Below are positions 1 through 11,715 of a stretch of 64,000 bases of DNA, in pieces. The notes beneath the pieces were generated by a model, which did no database searches, was not told the DNA's origin, and saw only the letters and a program-made list of their open reading frames with translations. Position 1 is the stretch's first letter. Each line of letters opens with the position of its first letter. The translations under genes were made by a program, and so were the position numbers. This stretch comes from Anisus vortex (lineage: Eukaryota > Mollusca > Gastropoda > Planorbidae). The stretch is from positions 25,195,301-25,259,300 of the forward strand of contig OX421506.1 of assembly GCA_949126835.1 (NCBI GenBank). Direction: 5' to 3'.

Positions 1-298
1 GTCATTTTGTTTCGATTATATAATCATTTTAAAGTATCAGACTTGGTTCTTAAAATTACTTAAATTTCAATAACGTTTCATATATTTATCCTTGATTACG
101 AGAATATATAATTATTACTAATATAATCTGTTTAGCAAAGTTCCTCTATCACATTAATCCGTTTTTTTTTATTTGGAATGTTTACGTTAGTTTTATAAAC
201 ATTTTTAACTAAAAAAAAATTTTTTCCGAACATATTTTTCTGTTTACATGCCCATGATCTCTACTGTCTTATATCCGACTGTTTGTGTGATACACTTA
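1..298. repeat. Segmental duplication, left part of unit 1
   Basis: This is non-coding AT-rich sequence that aligns, with gaps, to about 8455-8700. The same pairing resumes on the other side of the hAT element: 5329-6070 aligns with about 8700-9580. Shared landmarks include the phrase around 'cctaatccattcttattta' (5452 and 8813). The two stretches are therefore the downstream flanks of the two tandem Ig-lectin gene copies. No gene is seen here. Confidence 0.75.
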
Positions 299-726
299 CA
301 GGGCCAGATTTAGACTTGATTTAGACTTGATGGGGCGGGGCCCTAAGCTATTTGATATATGGGGCCCTTTATAAGCTTATATGTCAGTGTCAAATATGAT
401 TTTCGGAAACCTAGAGGGTTAAACTGAAATACAATTAAGAAGTAGGCTATAGATCTATAGATAGTTACATAATAAATCAAAGTCTAAAATAAGATGGACC
501 ACTTGCTTTGATATTTCGAGATCTGCTATTTGATAACTCGAAACACTTAGTTTCGGAATTTCCGATCGCACTAAATCATCTAGACTTCCGGTTTGGAAAT
601 TCGCTAAGATTTAAATCGAAATTTGTATGCAGCGGAAACCTTTCATGCAAAAGTACGAGCGTAGATGCCATTCACGACAGCCTTATTGGTTGCGTATGGA
701 AAAAAAAGAACACAAAAGCTCTAAAG

Positions 727-2571
727 CAGCGGTTCCCAAACTGGGGGGCGCGACCCCCTTGGGGGTCGAATGACCATTTCGCGGGGGTCGCCAAAGACCT
801 TCGGAAAACGTATGTTTTTGATGGTCTTAGGAGCCGAAACACAGTTCATCTTTCCGTCTCCAAGAGAGTCCACCTACATGCAGATACATCCGCATACTAC
901 GTGTAGGCTACTTGGCATAATGTCATCAATATCAATGTATGTGACAAGGTCGGCACCATAATGCACGCATGAGGACCACTAACACATCTGTAGAGATTTG
1001 TATTAAAAAGCCTCTTCTCTGTTAAAAGCAGCCATTGTGTTAAAAGCAATAGGCCTAATATTGGCGATAAAACGACCGACACTTCATGAATATTTTGGAA
1101 TTTAGTGTAGATTCTGTTCGGTCTGGATTTCAAAACAATTAGTGACAAAAGTAATCGGAGCTCACTTTATGATATATGGACAAATATTAGCAACAAAGAC
1201 ATTGTCGCACCAGTTAAAAGAAGTAATATAAAGCGTCATAAGTTGTGCCTTTTTGTAAAAACAAGATCTTTAATTTCACAATTGTGCAACGAGTATGATG
1301 CTCCGAAAATATAACATGCCTTAATTTATCTAAAAAGATCCGATCATTCCAAATGAAATTTAGCTTTTGCATAAAAAATTTGATGAAAATGAAATGTATA
1401 TGCTGTCTACTTCAGACCCCACGAAGAGGGCGTGTGTTTGTGTGTGTGTGTATGTGTGTGTAGTTATTGCGCTGCGCCGGGGCCCATAAGAGTTTGCTTT
1501 GTAATATTATTTGTAAGATCAATGCTGAAGTTTAGGAAAAGTTACATTAATTTAAATTAAAAACTGTACTTGATTAAAGTTTGTGAATAGGCTTGTAAGG
1601 TTGTGAATGATAGGATTACATTCTAATGGTAATTCCTATGGCAGACCTTTTAAAAGATTCCTGATTTCTATAAACGTATGTAATGCAAATAAATCATCTA
1701 GATTTGACTAGTGTTGAAAAGTGGGATTGAACCGCACTTTTTTTTCTCATGCGGCTCCTGGTCTACTTTATATGTGTTCTTTGAAAAACATGACAAAATG
1801 ATTACGATGATAAATTCTGTGAAATAACACTTTCACTTGCTTGCAGCCGAAATTTCATGATACTTTCCAAATCTAACTGAAACTAAATATTTATGTACTT
1901 GCCAGAAGCCCATTGACATTCAAAGTTTAAGATATTTATGAGAAAGCACAATGTTCATTGAGCGTATTAACAACGATGCATAGAGAACTGATTTCTCTAT
2001 AATGCCAGGTACAAAATTATAAATCAAATGTTTGCAGTCATAAACTATTTTGACTGAGATTGTTTTGCGCCATTTTCTTCCATTTCCAACAAAATATCTT
2101 AGTAAAAATGCTTTTCCACCTTGTTGGTTATCAAGTCTAAACACAATAGACTTATTGTTCGAGGTGAACTGCTTAGTTGTGCTCTTGCAAAGATTGTCCC
2201 AAGAATTTCTGAACCGATGAGAAATACGCTATGTCAACCATCACAATAGCTGACGTTCCTGTTGTAATTAGAAATATAGGCCTAAGCCTAAACTTATACC
2301 GGTATTTTGCAATATTTAATGACATTTGTTTTTATGTCTTCTTTTTTTTAAAATGATTAATAGCTATGCTCTTATTAGGCTCAATTTGTAACAATAAAAA
2401 TACATCATGCAAATTAGATATTTACATTACAATTCATAACAGTCGCAAAATGCAGTAATAAACTAGAAACGAAATTATTTAAAAAAAATTATAGGGGGGG
2501 GGGCGGGGGGTCGCCAAAGCATGATAAACTGTAAAAAGGGGTCGCGGCCTAAAAAAGTTTGGGAACCACTG
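727..2571. mobile_element. Nested non-autonomous hAT element with perfect 8-bp TSD
   Basis: The left terminus begins CAGCGGTTCCCAAACT and the right terminus ends AGTTTGGGAACCACTG, an inverted pair. The 8 bases before it (719-726) and after it (2572-2579) are both ctctaaag, a perfect hAT-length target duplication. The interior has no intact transposase. It carries G-rich subterminal runs near each end and a (TG)n tract at about 1434-1462. A minus-strand open stretch at 1920-2144 is clearly homologous to the sequence at 37240-37750, another member of the same family. It lies inside the hAT at 299-5328. Confidence 0.93.
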
Positions 2572-3499
2572 CTCTAAAGATAGAGCAAGCGGCCCATCTT
2601 ATTATAGTACAAGGACCACTGGACATAGGTCATTATATTGCCGTGAAATCAATTACAAAACATTTAACTACATGTAGCCTACATCCCTACCTATATTAAG
2701 GCATATATTAAGATAGATAGTTATGGCTTTTTCAGAAGTACATCGAAGTACTCAGAGCGGAGTTTTCTAATCAAAGGCAAGACCTTCAACAACTTTAAAA
2801 AAATGTGCATCCAAATTTGCTCTTTTGCGGACAAATATCTGAGGGTAGCTGCTTAGCTTAGAAAAGTCATCTGCTTTTCTTAACTAATAGGCATTCGATG
2901 ATCTACTTTCAACTTTTGGTTCAAATTACACTTATTAAATTTGTTTTTAAAGTCAGTAATATTTTTTATATTACAAAACCTATCTTGTTTGGCATCACTA
3001 TTGAATCAGATTTGGAAACTTTTTTTTTATTAAAGGGAGATAATTTCAACATTTTATTTGCGCTAATAATTTTAGTCCTTTTTATTTCTTTTATAAAAGA
3101 ATAAATGGCTTACAATGTATAACTTTAAAATGAACAAACTTTTAAAAGGTATTTGAAAATTGTATAAATTCTTTAGTCATAAAATATTTATATGTATATT
3201 TTCAAACATTACACCCAGTTTGTCTGATTACAACGTATCACTTCCACTAAACTGTAATCGTGTAAATAGTAGTACGGTCTTTAATACATTAATTAAATGA
3301 CATCTCAGTAAACTGAGATCACAATATAATCAATATTTGAATAAGTATGTAACTTAAAATCATTTTTATTCATAACAAACTTAAAAACGCAAACTCTGGT
3401 AAAAAGAAACAAAAGTTCCTTTAAAAGGCACAATTTACAAAGGCTTATTATCTAATGTCTTGACACATATTATAAGAATTCAGAATTATATTAAACTAT

Positions 3500-4950
3500 T
3501 TTCTTTCTTCAGAGCAAATTCACTGATGACATCATCAAATGATAAACTGCTTACTTTCTATGTACATGAGACTGTGGGAACATAATTTATCTTGAGTCAA
3601 TGTTGTTCTAAATTATTTTTTTATCCTCTTCAGCTGAGAAAAATATCTTTCTCCAGAGCAATTTGCAATCATCATACTAAGAAAATAATCTCAAAACTGC
3701 TTCTACATTAGGGAATGCTGATTGGACACGATCGTTAAATATTACCCTATACAGATCCGTGTCAGACTAACATGTTCCACTGAACCATAGGCTTGACTAT
3801 GTCTAACATATTGATGAAAATGCTTGATTTCTCCTACAAGATTCATGTGCACATCTTCAGGATATGTTTGGCATAAAGCACTCGCTCCTTCACGAATTTC
3901 TTCTTCTGAAAGTTTCTAAATTTTATAAGAATGAAAACTTGTTTGCAGCATTACTGTATACTGAGGCACTCTGTGTCAGATTCGACTCTAATGCATCCAA
4001 CACAGGTATAAATAGTTTGATTCTGAATTTGTCTCATGACTCAAGGTTCTCTAAAGCTTCATCTTCATTTGCCTTCTTCAGGTCTATCTGCTTTTTTTTT
4101 GTAATCAACATCAGGCAATTTTCCCTTTGCTTTTTCTTCGAAATGATCGAACCTATCCGTGTAATCCTTTATCAAAATCCGAAAGTGAAGCATACATTAT
4201 CCTACATGCATCTAGACTAATTTGGGGGTCTTGTAGTCTTGTGAAATCCATCCAGCAAGTAACTCCACAAGTATAACTTAACCATAAATTCAAACTCCTC
4301 CATTTTATTCAAAATGTTTATGGCTTGATTTCTTGTTTCACTTTTCTCTGTAGTATCAATATGTAGCTAGTGCAATGCAGAAATTATTCCATCATAAATA
4401 TTAAGTAATGCACTCGTGGCCATTGAATGTGCGTCCCATCTAGTCTTTGACAAAGACTTAGGATTTTTAAAATCTTCTTTGAAGAATGACAACAGTACTG
4501 TCCATCTATGTGTAGATTCAGGGAATGACCAGCACATGAAATATACATAGCATACTTGTTCATCTTTAATATTATTTCTTGCATACCATTGTATTTGCTA
4601 GACATATTGGCAGCATTATGATATTACTGGAATCTACACTTACTAAAATCGATTTTGCACTCATTTGTAAGGTACATGTGCATCATCTGAGCCATAATTT
4701 CCCTTGTGTGGCTACCCATCTCTAGGAAAGCTAGAAAACATCCAATTGGGAGCCCATCATCTGGTGAAAAATACCTCACAATAACAGTGAGCTGATCAAT
4801 AGAGGACCGGTCTGGAGTGGAATCTACAGATAAACTGAAGTACCCTGCAGTTTTTAAATCATCCAAGATTGAGTCTCTTACTTCATGTGCCATAATTTGG
4901 ATAAATTCATTACATATTGTATTAGAAAGATAATATGTGACACCTGATCC
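3500..4950 (-). pseudogene. Broken hAT transposase (DUF4371 / C-terminal dimerisation)
   Basis: Read on the minus strand, 4893-4624 encodes a DUF4371-type block with the landmarks YFSLSVDSTPD and IDQLTVIVRY, typical of ZMYM1-like hAT transposases. The piece at 4605-4384 continues with YAMYISCAGHSLNL. Further down, about 3960-4080 keeps FIPVLDALESNL. About 3600-3700 keeps a relic of the C-terminal dimerisation helix (NCSGERYFSQLKRIK, then LCSHSLMYIESK). These blocks lie in different frames and are separated by stops, so no functional protein can be made. It belongs to the element at 299-5328 and supports its family assignment. Confidence 0.85.
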
Positions 4951-5147
4951 TTTATTCCCATTTTTTTACATGGCTTGCTAGAAAAGGATCAAATGTTGCG
5001 ATAAGTTCCAGTAATCCAATGAAGTTTCCAATGTGAAGAGAACCAAATATAACCTTATCCCTCTTAAAGGTAGACCACGCTCTGCCATAGTAAGTTTAAT
5101 TATGGCAGCCACAACTCGTTCAAGAACATTTTTCCAGAACTGCCGTT

Positions 5148-5152
<5 letters not shown>

Positions 5153-5206
<54 letters not shown>
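5153..5206. repeat. (TA)n microsatellite
   Basis: An uninterrupted alternating TA tract of about 54 bases lies inside the hAT element near its right end. Confidence 0.95.
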
Positions 5207-5208
<2 letters not shown>

Positions 5209-5589
5209 GCTGCAGTATATTTAAGTATATATGACAATCGTTCACTCGAACAATTTTGTTTGGGGGCCCCTAAGAAAGTGGGGGCCCTAAGCTATACCTT
5301 GTTTAGCTTATAGGTAAATCCAGCCCTGAACATGTAATCAACCATAAAAATCAAGTTAAGTACCTTTTGTTGTAAATATCTCTGTCTGATTGCTATATTT
5401 GATTGCGTCACTTTAGTTAACCTTTCAACAAGATCACTATTATATGTGTGCCTAATCCATTCTTATTTATAGATCAGTGGCCTTATCACAAAGTTTTCTT
5501 TCACATTAAACTTAATTATTTTAGTTTTTACTTTTTCAAACATTAATTCTTCAGATACTGAGACTATAAACAATGTGCTTACATGTTTA

Positions 5590-5790
5590 TCTTTAAAGGT
5601 GAATGCTAGGATATGTTCCCGGGATCGGAGGGTGTCCCTGAGTATACCCAACTATGATGGGTACCATGATATTAGTTGGGGTGAAGTGAAGGCGGATGGA
5701 CATTGTGCTGGCCACACATCCCCTAATATGCCGTGGCCATTAAAACTGGTAAACGCTGCTTCACCGGTCCTATGATCAATTTGATCCGAA
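5590..5790 (+). repeat. SINE copy lacking its tRNA-like head
   Basis: The body matches the full SINE at 55783-56150: the segment around 'agggtgtccctgag', the 'acccaactatgatgggtacc' block, the 'ccacacatcccctaatatgccgtgg' block, and the tail 'gcttcaccgg...gatcaatttgatccgaagg'. The Pol III box region is missing or unrecognisable. It sits in the flank of the duplicated Ig-lectin pseudogene. Confidence 0.75.
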
Positions 5791-6070
5791 GGGTGCTTTA
5801 CTATTGGTTGTGCCTTTTTAAATTATTTTGTTACGGCTGATGAGGGATATATTTCTGTGTTTCTCTCAATGGGAATATATGTAGCTCTGTGGTTTCATAC
5901 TTTGTTAGTATTGAAGAACAACATTTTCGGAAGGCTAATGCATAACACAAACGGATACAAACTATTTATACGAAAAGTGTGGTTTTTAGTAGTTGTTTAA
6001 TTGTAAATTACAAACACAAACTTGTGTTAAATTTAAATAATGATTATAAAACATAAATGTTTAGCAGTTC

Positions 6071-6677
6071 TTATGTACCAATAGCAATCCAGTCGAGAGT
6101 AAGTGCAGTCAGTTGACCCATATCGCAGACTATAACAAAATATCTACTGGTCACTGAAGTGATTGACATGGAATATGAAATAGTGTGTTCATTATACCTC
6201 GTAGCTTGAAAATTGCCTGACAATGAAGTCGTCGAGATAAACACTTTTGGAGGGTTATTAAATGCAGGACTAAACTGTACATTCTGATGACCGCATTTAA
6301 TTCTTCCATTTTGTATCTGAATAGTGTCATTAATATCTTCTCCCAGAGCTTGCTGAATATTCTGAAAACCTTCTTCCAAAGTCTTTATCTGGAGTCTAAG
6401 TTGTTCTTTTTCTACATAAAGTTGCGAGACCGTTGTTTTTATGTCGTGAATGTACCTGTCATTCGAGGAGATGTATTTTACAAGGTCTGAAATTGTCGGT
6501 TCAACTGTCTGTATTTCTAAGGAAGCTATGAGTGAAACAGAGTGCTTCTCAGAATTTAAAGCTAAGGCCTCGCACATGAAATTCCCAGCATGATCATCTG
6601 TGGGTCTGTCCCATGTCAGGGAGATATAACCTTGTTCTCAGTGGTTCGGAGAGCCTTCGCAACTAATTGAACGTGCC
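6071..6677 (-). pseudogene. Ig-lectin paralogue exon 2, disrupted (partial IgSF, coiled coil, H-type lectin)
   Basis: The downstream part, 6577-6071, is an open frame nearly the same as the intact gene's C-terminus: the Ig end, a coiled coil beginning ISDLVKYIS, then an H-type lectin domain (VQFSPAFNNPPKVF ... LTLDWIAIG). The exon still has its acceptor (cttacag, exon from 6677) and its first codons (about GHVQL). From there it jumps straight to the block that in the intact gene encodes SCESSP, about 300 bases further on. The deletion removes most of the Ig domain, including its first cysteine, and shifts the frame. In the original frame a TGA also replaces the GAA of the intact copy at about 6640. 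The translation from exon 1 would stop soon after entry. Probably non-functional, although the lectin part is well preserved. Confidence 0.85.
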
Positions 6678-6794
6678 CTGTAAGTGACAAAAATAAAAGT
6701 TAATTTAAGTTTAAGCGTATTAAACAATAAGTATTCATTTTAGACTAAGTTGCTCAATATACTGTACATAATGCAGCATTCACAGTTATCTTGA

Positions 6795-6935
6795 GCCACA
6801 ACATACGTTGCATTGTGAGGCCAGCACAATTATTCGCAGTCTTATTTATCCTAGCCCTTACCAGGAATCGAACCCAGGACCCTCTCGTTACGACAGTCAA
6901 GCGCACTAAAGCTACGCTTCCATGCCAAATGATTT
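6795..6935 (-). repeat. SINE head fragment (tRNA-like)
   Basis: On the minus strand it contains a B-box-like GGTTCGATTCC and the region around it typical of the local tRNA-derived SINE. It lies in the intron of the Ig-lectin pseudogene. The 3' body is absent. Confidence 0.6.
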
Positions 6936-7689
6936 ATGTCTATGGTCACGTGTTTAATTGTTTTTTAGACTGATATTTAATATTCGAAAACGAGACAACA
7001 TTTCATCGTAATTTGTTAAAAATATTTTCCTTATATGATTACGTATATTAGACTACATAAAAACTATAATTTTTGCACATAAACTATGTTTACCTCTTTA
7101 TTGATCTATTATTGGTTCTCTATAATCTATCTATCTTTAGTTTAATATTTAACTAAGCAAAGGAAGTAAACATATATATGGCAGGGATTTTCGAAAAAAA
7201 ATTGGCTTACCTACATGACGCAAAAATGATTTAAAAAAAAACAACACTTTTTTTATAGGTTGAGCAGAAAGTGTGTCTGTTTTTGTTTTCATTTAAGGCA
7301 GAATATAGTTATAATTATGGTTATTATGATCAATTGCAACGCCTATGTTTCAAACCTCAGAGTTACCTGAAGGCTATATCACAAACTTACATTGTGAAGT
7401 AAAAGTAGGGCTAAAAACTGGAAATGATTGACTAATAAATGCTACAAATAGTGTTGCTAGTTTAACACAATGCTCAATCGTTTTTCAAAACAAGTACATA
7501 TACAATAATACATTATTTGTTTACTCCTTAAGCAGTAAGTAAAACTGTTTATATTGTGCTTAAGCTCTGGGCAGTGAGTTCAAGCTTAATCATTGAATTT
7601 TTTACTTTTGGATATAACACTAACAAACAACATTAAAAAAAAATATGCAATTTTATTTTGAAAATACTGTACACTACGTCTAGTGAAAT

Positions 7690-7915
7690 ATTAAAACGCT
7701 GGTCTTCCGGCAGCGAGCTCGGCTATCGTACCAAAAGTCCGAATCCTGGCAATGGCGATAATTTCTTCGTGAGTCTAGCGATTGTAATGACTTTCTAAGG
7801 TTCGATGTGGGCAAAGTAAACGCGAATGTGCATTGTGTTGGCGAACACAATCCTTTAGAGTGCCGTGAAACTTGTGAAGGCAGCTTAACAGGCCATATAG
7901 ATCGAATTGGTTTGA
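7690..7915 (+). repeat. Degenerate SINE in intron of Ig-lectin pseudogene
   Basis: It keeps the SINE order: head (cggcagcgagctcggct ... gtccgaatcctgg), middle (gggcaaagtaaacgcgaatg), 'cacaatcctttagagtgccgtg', and the tail near 'catatagatcgaattggtttga'. A degenerate SINE in the same intronic position exists in the intact gene (11285-11510), so this insertion probably predates the tandem duplication. Confidence 0.65.
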
Positions 7916-7985
7916 TTGGGTTATGTTATTTCACTTATGTGTAATGAAATTATAATTTTTATATTATATATATCTTTCAACTTAC

Positions 7986-8049
7986 CTCGATTTTCACAGG
8001 TGATAGGTATTATAGAAATCAATAAAACAAACACTGCCATAAGCAACAT
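7986..8049 (-). pseudogene. Ig-lectin paralogue exon 1 (signal peptide exon)
   Basis: The minus-strand ATG at 8049 opens a hydrophobic leader (MLLMAVFVLLISIIPITC, then ENR) and ends at a perfect donor, G|GTAAGT, after 7986. An in-frame upstream ATG (MQLQQKLFEYNK) also exists. The exon ends in the same phase as the intact gene's leader exon and lies at a similar distance upstream of exon 2. It is itself undamaged, but it feeds a deleted, frameshifted exon 2, so the gene as a whole is called a pseudogene. Confidence 0.8.
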
Positions 8050-8339
8050 TTTATTGTATTCAAAAAGCTTCTGTTGCAGCTGCATGTGTCGACACACTAA
8101 ACGATGTAACAGGTATTTCGCTTTATATTCTGTTATCATATCTCTAATTGGTTTGAAAAACTTCCAAATAATGCAAGACTAAAATTGGAATGATGGCATC
8201 ATGTTAGCTTTTAATACATGCTTGCGTTATACAAGTTATCTAATATAAAAGCTTATCGCGTAGGTAGTAATTATAATAACGTTATCCATTTTTAATGTGT
8301 CCTTGTATGGCTCTCTTTCAAATTAGGTTAACAAGCCTT

Positions 8340-9580
8340 GCACCTTTTGAAAATGTCATTTTGTTTCAATTGTCTATTCACTTAAACATATAAAACTTGT
8401 TGTTTATTTAATTTTATTTTTTTTAATAGATCTTTGAAATTATTGTAAATTTTAAAATGCTTCTTATATATTTATCTTTAGTAAAACATTCACGTATTTA
8501 TAATTATTACTATAATGGGCTTTCTGAAAAGGGTCCCATATCACTTGTATCGGTCTTTTAAAGGAATCTCTACGTTAATTTTATTAAACTTTTAACTAAA
8601 ATTATATTCTTTTCGTAACAGATATTCTTTTTAGCCTACTATTAATCAAATTCCATGAATTTATTTTTTATATCATGTTTGTGTGACGTAATATATATCA
8701 TCATCAATGGGAAGCGTGCCTTTTGTTTTAAATATATGCAACTGATTGCTATATTTGATTGTGTAAATTTAGTTTGTTAATATATCAACAATATAACTAT
8801 TGTATTCATGCCTAATCCATTCTTATTTATAGGTCAGTGGCCTTATCACAAAGCTTTCTTTCACATTCATATTAATTACCTACTTTAGTCTTTACTTTTT
8901 TAAACATTAATTATTCAGGAACTGTGACAAATAAACAATGTGCTCTCGAGTTTATCTTCAAATATACATTGACCTCATATTAAAAAAACAACAGCAACAT
9001 AATGTTATATTGTAGGTTATTGTAAATCTATTCATGGAGCTAAAAGTAAAAAAAAAAGACAGTTTTGAATAAATAATATTAAAACTAATAAAGCAATATT
9101 TAACTTTAAAAAAATATATTTTTAATGAATCCTTTATATTCAGTTGGCAAGACATTTTGTTTAATTTATAGGCGATATGATCTTTGGAAGACTTATTGAC
9201 CCCATTTTCGCAAGCCTATTGTGCTGAAGCAATGGACATAGGCGTCTGTTATTCGACAACACATTCTTTTATTTGTTTCAGTCACACAAAAATTTAATAC
9301 TATGTTTCGCTTTAAATACACTATGTGCTGTGCATTTTAAAATAATATTTTTTTGTTAAGGCTGCTGACTGACATACATGTTTCCCTCAACGGGAATGCA
9401 TATAGCTCGGTGGTTTTGATTCTCTCTGATTAGTAAAGAACAAAACCTTCAAAAGGCTAAAGAATAACACGGGCTGATATAAATGATTTTAAACGCAAAA
9501 TGTGGTTGTTAGTAGTTTTTTATTTGTAGATAACAAATAGCAGCTTATGTTAAATGTAAAAACATTTATGTTGAGCATTC
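8340..9580. repeat. Segmental duplication, unit 2 downstream flank
   Basis: Non-coding AT-rich DNA that aligns to 1-298 plus 5329-6070. It contains no hAT element, giving an approximate empty site. No separate gene is seen. Confidence 0.75.
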
Positions 9581-11715
9581 TTATGTACCGATAGCAAACC
9601 AGTCTAGAGTAAGTGCAGACAGCTGACCCATATCGCAGACTATGACAAAATATGTACTGGTCACTGAAGTGATTGACACGGCATACGAAATAGTGACATA
9701 CTGCCTAGCTCGTAAATTGCCTGACAAAGTAGTAGTTGAGATAAACACTTTAGGAGGGTTATGAAAAGCTGGACTAAACTGTACAGTCTGCTGACCACAT
9801 TGGACTCTGCCACTCTGAACCTCAATGGTGCCATTAATACCGTCCCCCAGGGCTTGCTGAATATTCTGAAAGCCTTCTTCTAAGGTCTTCGTCAGGAGTC
9901 TTAGTTGTTCTTTTTCTTCATATAGTTGCGAAACAGTTGACTTCAAGTCGTGTATGTACCTGTCGTTCAATGAGATATACTTGACGAGGTCTGAAATGGT
10001 AGGTTCAATTGCGGTAATTTCAAAGGAAGCTATGAGTGAAACATTGTGCTTCTCAGAGTTTAAAGCTAAGGCCTCGCAAACGAAATGCCCAGCATGATCA
10101 TCCGTGGGTCTGTCCCATGTCAGGGAGATATAACCTTGCTCTTCATGTTTGGGAGAGCTTTCGCAACTTCCTTCAACATGGACGCCACCAATAAACTGTT
10201 TCTCAACCACTGGGTAATCGCATCCTGTGACACTGGCTATTGTCTCATTCAAACCTGTGTCTTTGTCCAGTTTGATAACGAATAAAGATAGTAGCTGGGA
10301 AAAATGGGGTGTGCCCTTTGAATGTGACCGTTTATCTTCCATTAATTCCATGGAATCGTTCCTTAAAGCATGGTTTGTCTTTACTTCAGCTGATACCGTT
10401 GTCGATTGTTCTTGGTTTCTCCAATGGCTATTTTTGACTGAACATCTCAACTGAAGTTTTTTTGTAAGGATTGGGTGTATAGTCCCTGGATGTAATTCTA
10501 TTTCTAATTGAGAATGGCCTGAAAATATTTTAAAGAAAACAAATTATAAGAGCTTAACTACTTTTCATTTATCATGTAATAAACAAACTATATTAACGAG
10601 AACTTATTGGCTAGGCAATTACAATGTTTTCCCTTTATTATCCTATAAAAATATTTATTAAATGTATATATGACTATATATATTTATATCACTATTGAAC
10701 TTTCTCAAGCTCTCTATTTCTCTCTTTCTCTATCTCTTTCTCTCTCTCTCTCTTCCAACGCCTCACTAATACTTTCATTCTGAGCTGTTTTACCTAACAC
10801 ACATTTGCATTGGGAGTTTAACAGTTTTATTAGACCATAGATCTCTATGATACGACCACAATATCGAAATTACTTTTAAGCCAGTTATAGGATAAGAGTA
10901 TTATCTTAACATTAACGAATGGCTTTTTCAAGATGTTGAATATGTTCAATTAATCTGATAAATATATAGCCCGCAATGATAAAACTAAATATTCAGCACA
11001 TTGAACCCTATAAACAAAGAGTACGACCTATGCAACATTAAAAAACGGAAGTTGTCATTTAGCTGACACGCAACATGAGCTTCATGGTTAAGCTGTATGG
11101 AGAATTACGTTGTTTTAAGTAGTACTTCCCTTTATTTTTTAATTTCCTACTTTGCATGCTATTTCAATTATTTTAAATCAAATCAACTATGTTATAGTTA
11201 AGACCTGAGGTTACAAAGTTGCTAGTTGGTTTCCCAATACACACGCACACACACAAAGAAACACACAAAGATATAGGCCTATGTATATATGGGACATAGT
11301 GGCCTAGATGCAGCGCTCAGGGCAAGAGTACCAGAAGTCTAGTGTTTGCATCCTGGTAAAAAAAACAACTTGAATTTGTTCCTGGATCTGTGTGTGGCCC
11401 TGAATTATAACGATCATGCAACACAAAGGCGGCTGGCCACACAATCCCCTAGTAGAAACTTGTAAACGCATCTTCTCAGAGTCCATAGATTAAATTGGAT
11501 TATTCGGAAAAGTTTTATATTACATATATACATACACATACATGTATTATTAGGCTATATAGACTTTATTTTATATAATATACTTTATGCAAACTCTGTT
11601 GTAAAAAATTGCTTTAATTCAACTTACCTTGACCATCACAAGTTATGATGGCGAAAAAAAACAATGAAACAAACATGATTAATAACGCCATTATTCTGTG
11701 TTTCATAATCTCCAT
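9581..11715 (-). CDS. Secreted IgSF / coiled-coil / H-type lectin protein (FREP-like architecture)
   Basis: Two-exon gene. Exon 1 is 11715-11628 (in-frame ATGs at 11715 and 11706) and ends at G|GTAAGT; exon 2 is 10518-9581 after an ATTTTCAG acceptor. Joined, they give 341 residues. Residues 1 to about 27 form a signal peptide. About 30-195 form one Ig-like domain with Cys55 (LQLRCSV) and Cys177 in DHAGHFVCEAL, followed by HNVSLIASFEI, very like the Ig domains of snail fibrinogen-related proteins. About 203-253 are a coiled coil. About 263-341 are an H-type lectin domain (VQSGRVQCG, FSPAFHNPPKVF, LTLDWFAIG). The family order is that of snail VIgL defence lectins (FREP, CREP, GREP), with an H-lectin in place of fibrinogen, C-type lectin or galectin. 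Predicted role: secreted, oligomeric glycan binding on parasites or microbes (inference). The second copy at 6071-8049 is broken. Confidence 0.88.
10705..10755. repeat. CT-rich simple repeat
   Basis: A pyrimidine-rich (TCTC)n tract in the intron of the Ig-lectin gene. Confidence 0.8.
11285..11510 (+). repeat. Degenerate SINE in intron of Ig-lectin gene
   Basis: Order and spacing match the SINE family: 'ggcctagatgcagcgctcagggc', 'gtttgcatcctggt', 'ggcggctggccacacaatcccctagtag', and a tail near 'ccatagattaaattggatta'. It is intronic, just downstream of the leader exon, at the position equivalent to 7690-7915 in the pseudogene. Confidence 0.6.

Larger units (their letters stand above)
299..5328 (-). 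mobile_element. hAT DNA transposon (ZMYM1/DUF4371-type), degenerate, with a nested hAT
   Basis: The termini are inverted: the left end starts CAGGGCCAGATTTA, and the right end, read on the minus strand, starts CAGGGCTGGATTTA. Both are followed by a shared GGGCCC / CTTAGGGCCCC-type subterminal block. The flanking 8-mers (tacactta and aacatgta) match at only 5 of 8 positions, so the target duplication has decayed. The duplicated copy near 8690 lacks the element, showing it arrived after, or was lost from one copy following, the local duplication. The minus strand carries a broken transposase at about 3500-4950. A second hAT sits inside at 727-2571. Confidence 0.85.

Noticed and set aside
508..906. 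132-codon open frame near the left edge
   Set aside because: It spans the end of one hAT and the TIR of another; no protein similarity recognised.
5033..5224. Open frame ending in a run of Ile-Tyr
   Set aside because: Translation of the (TA)n microsatellite.
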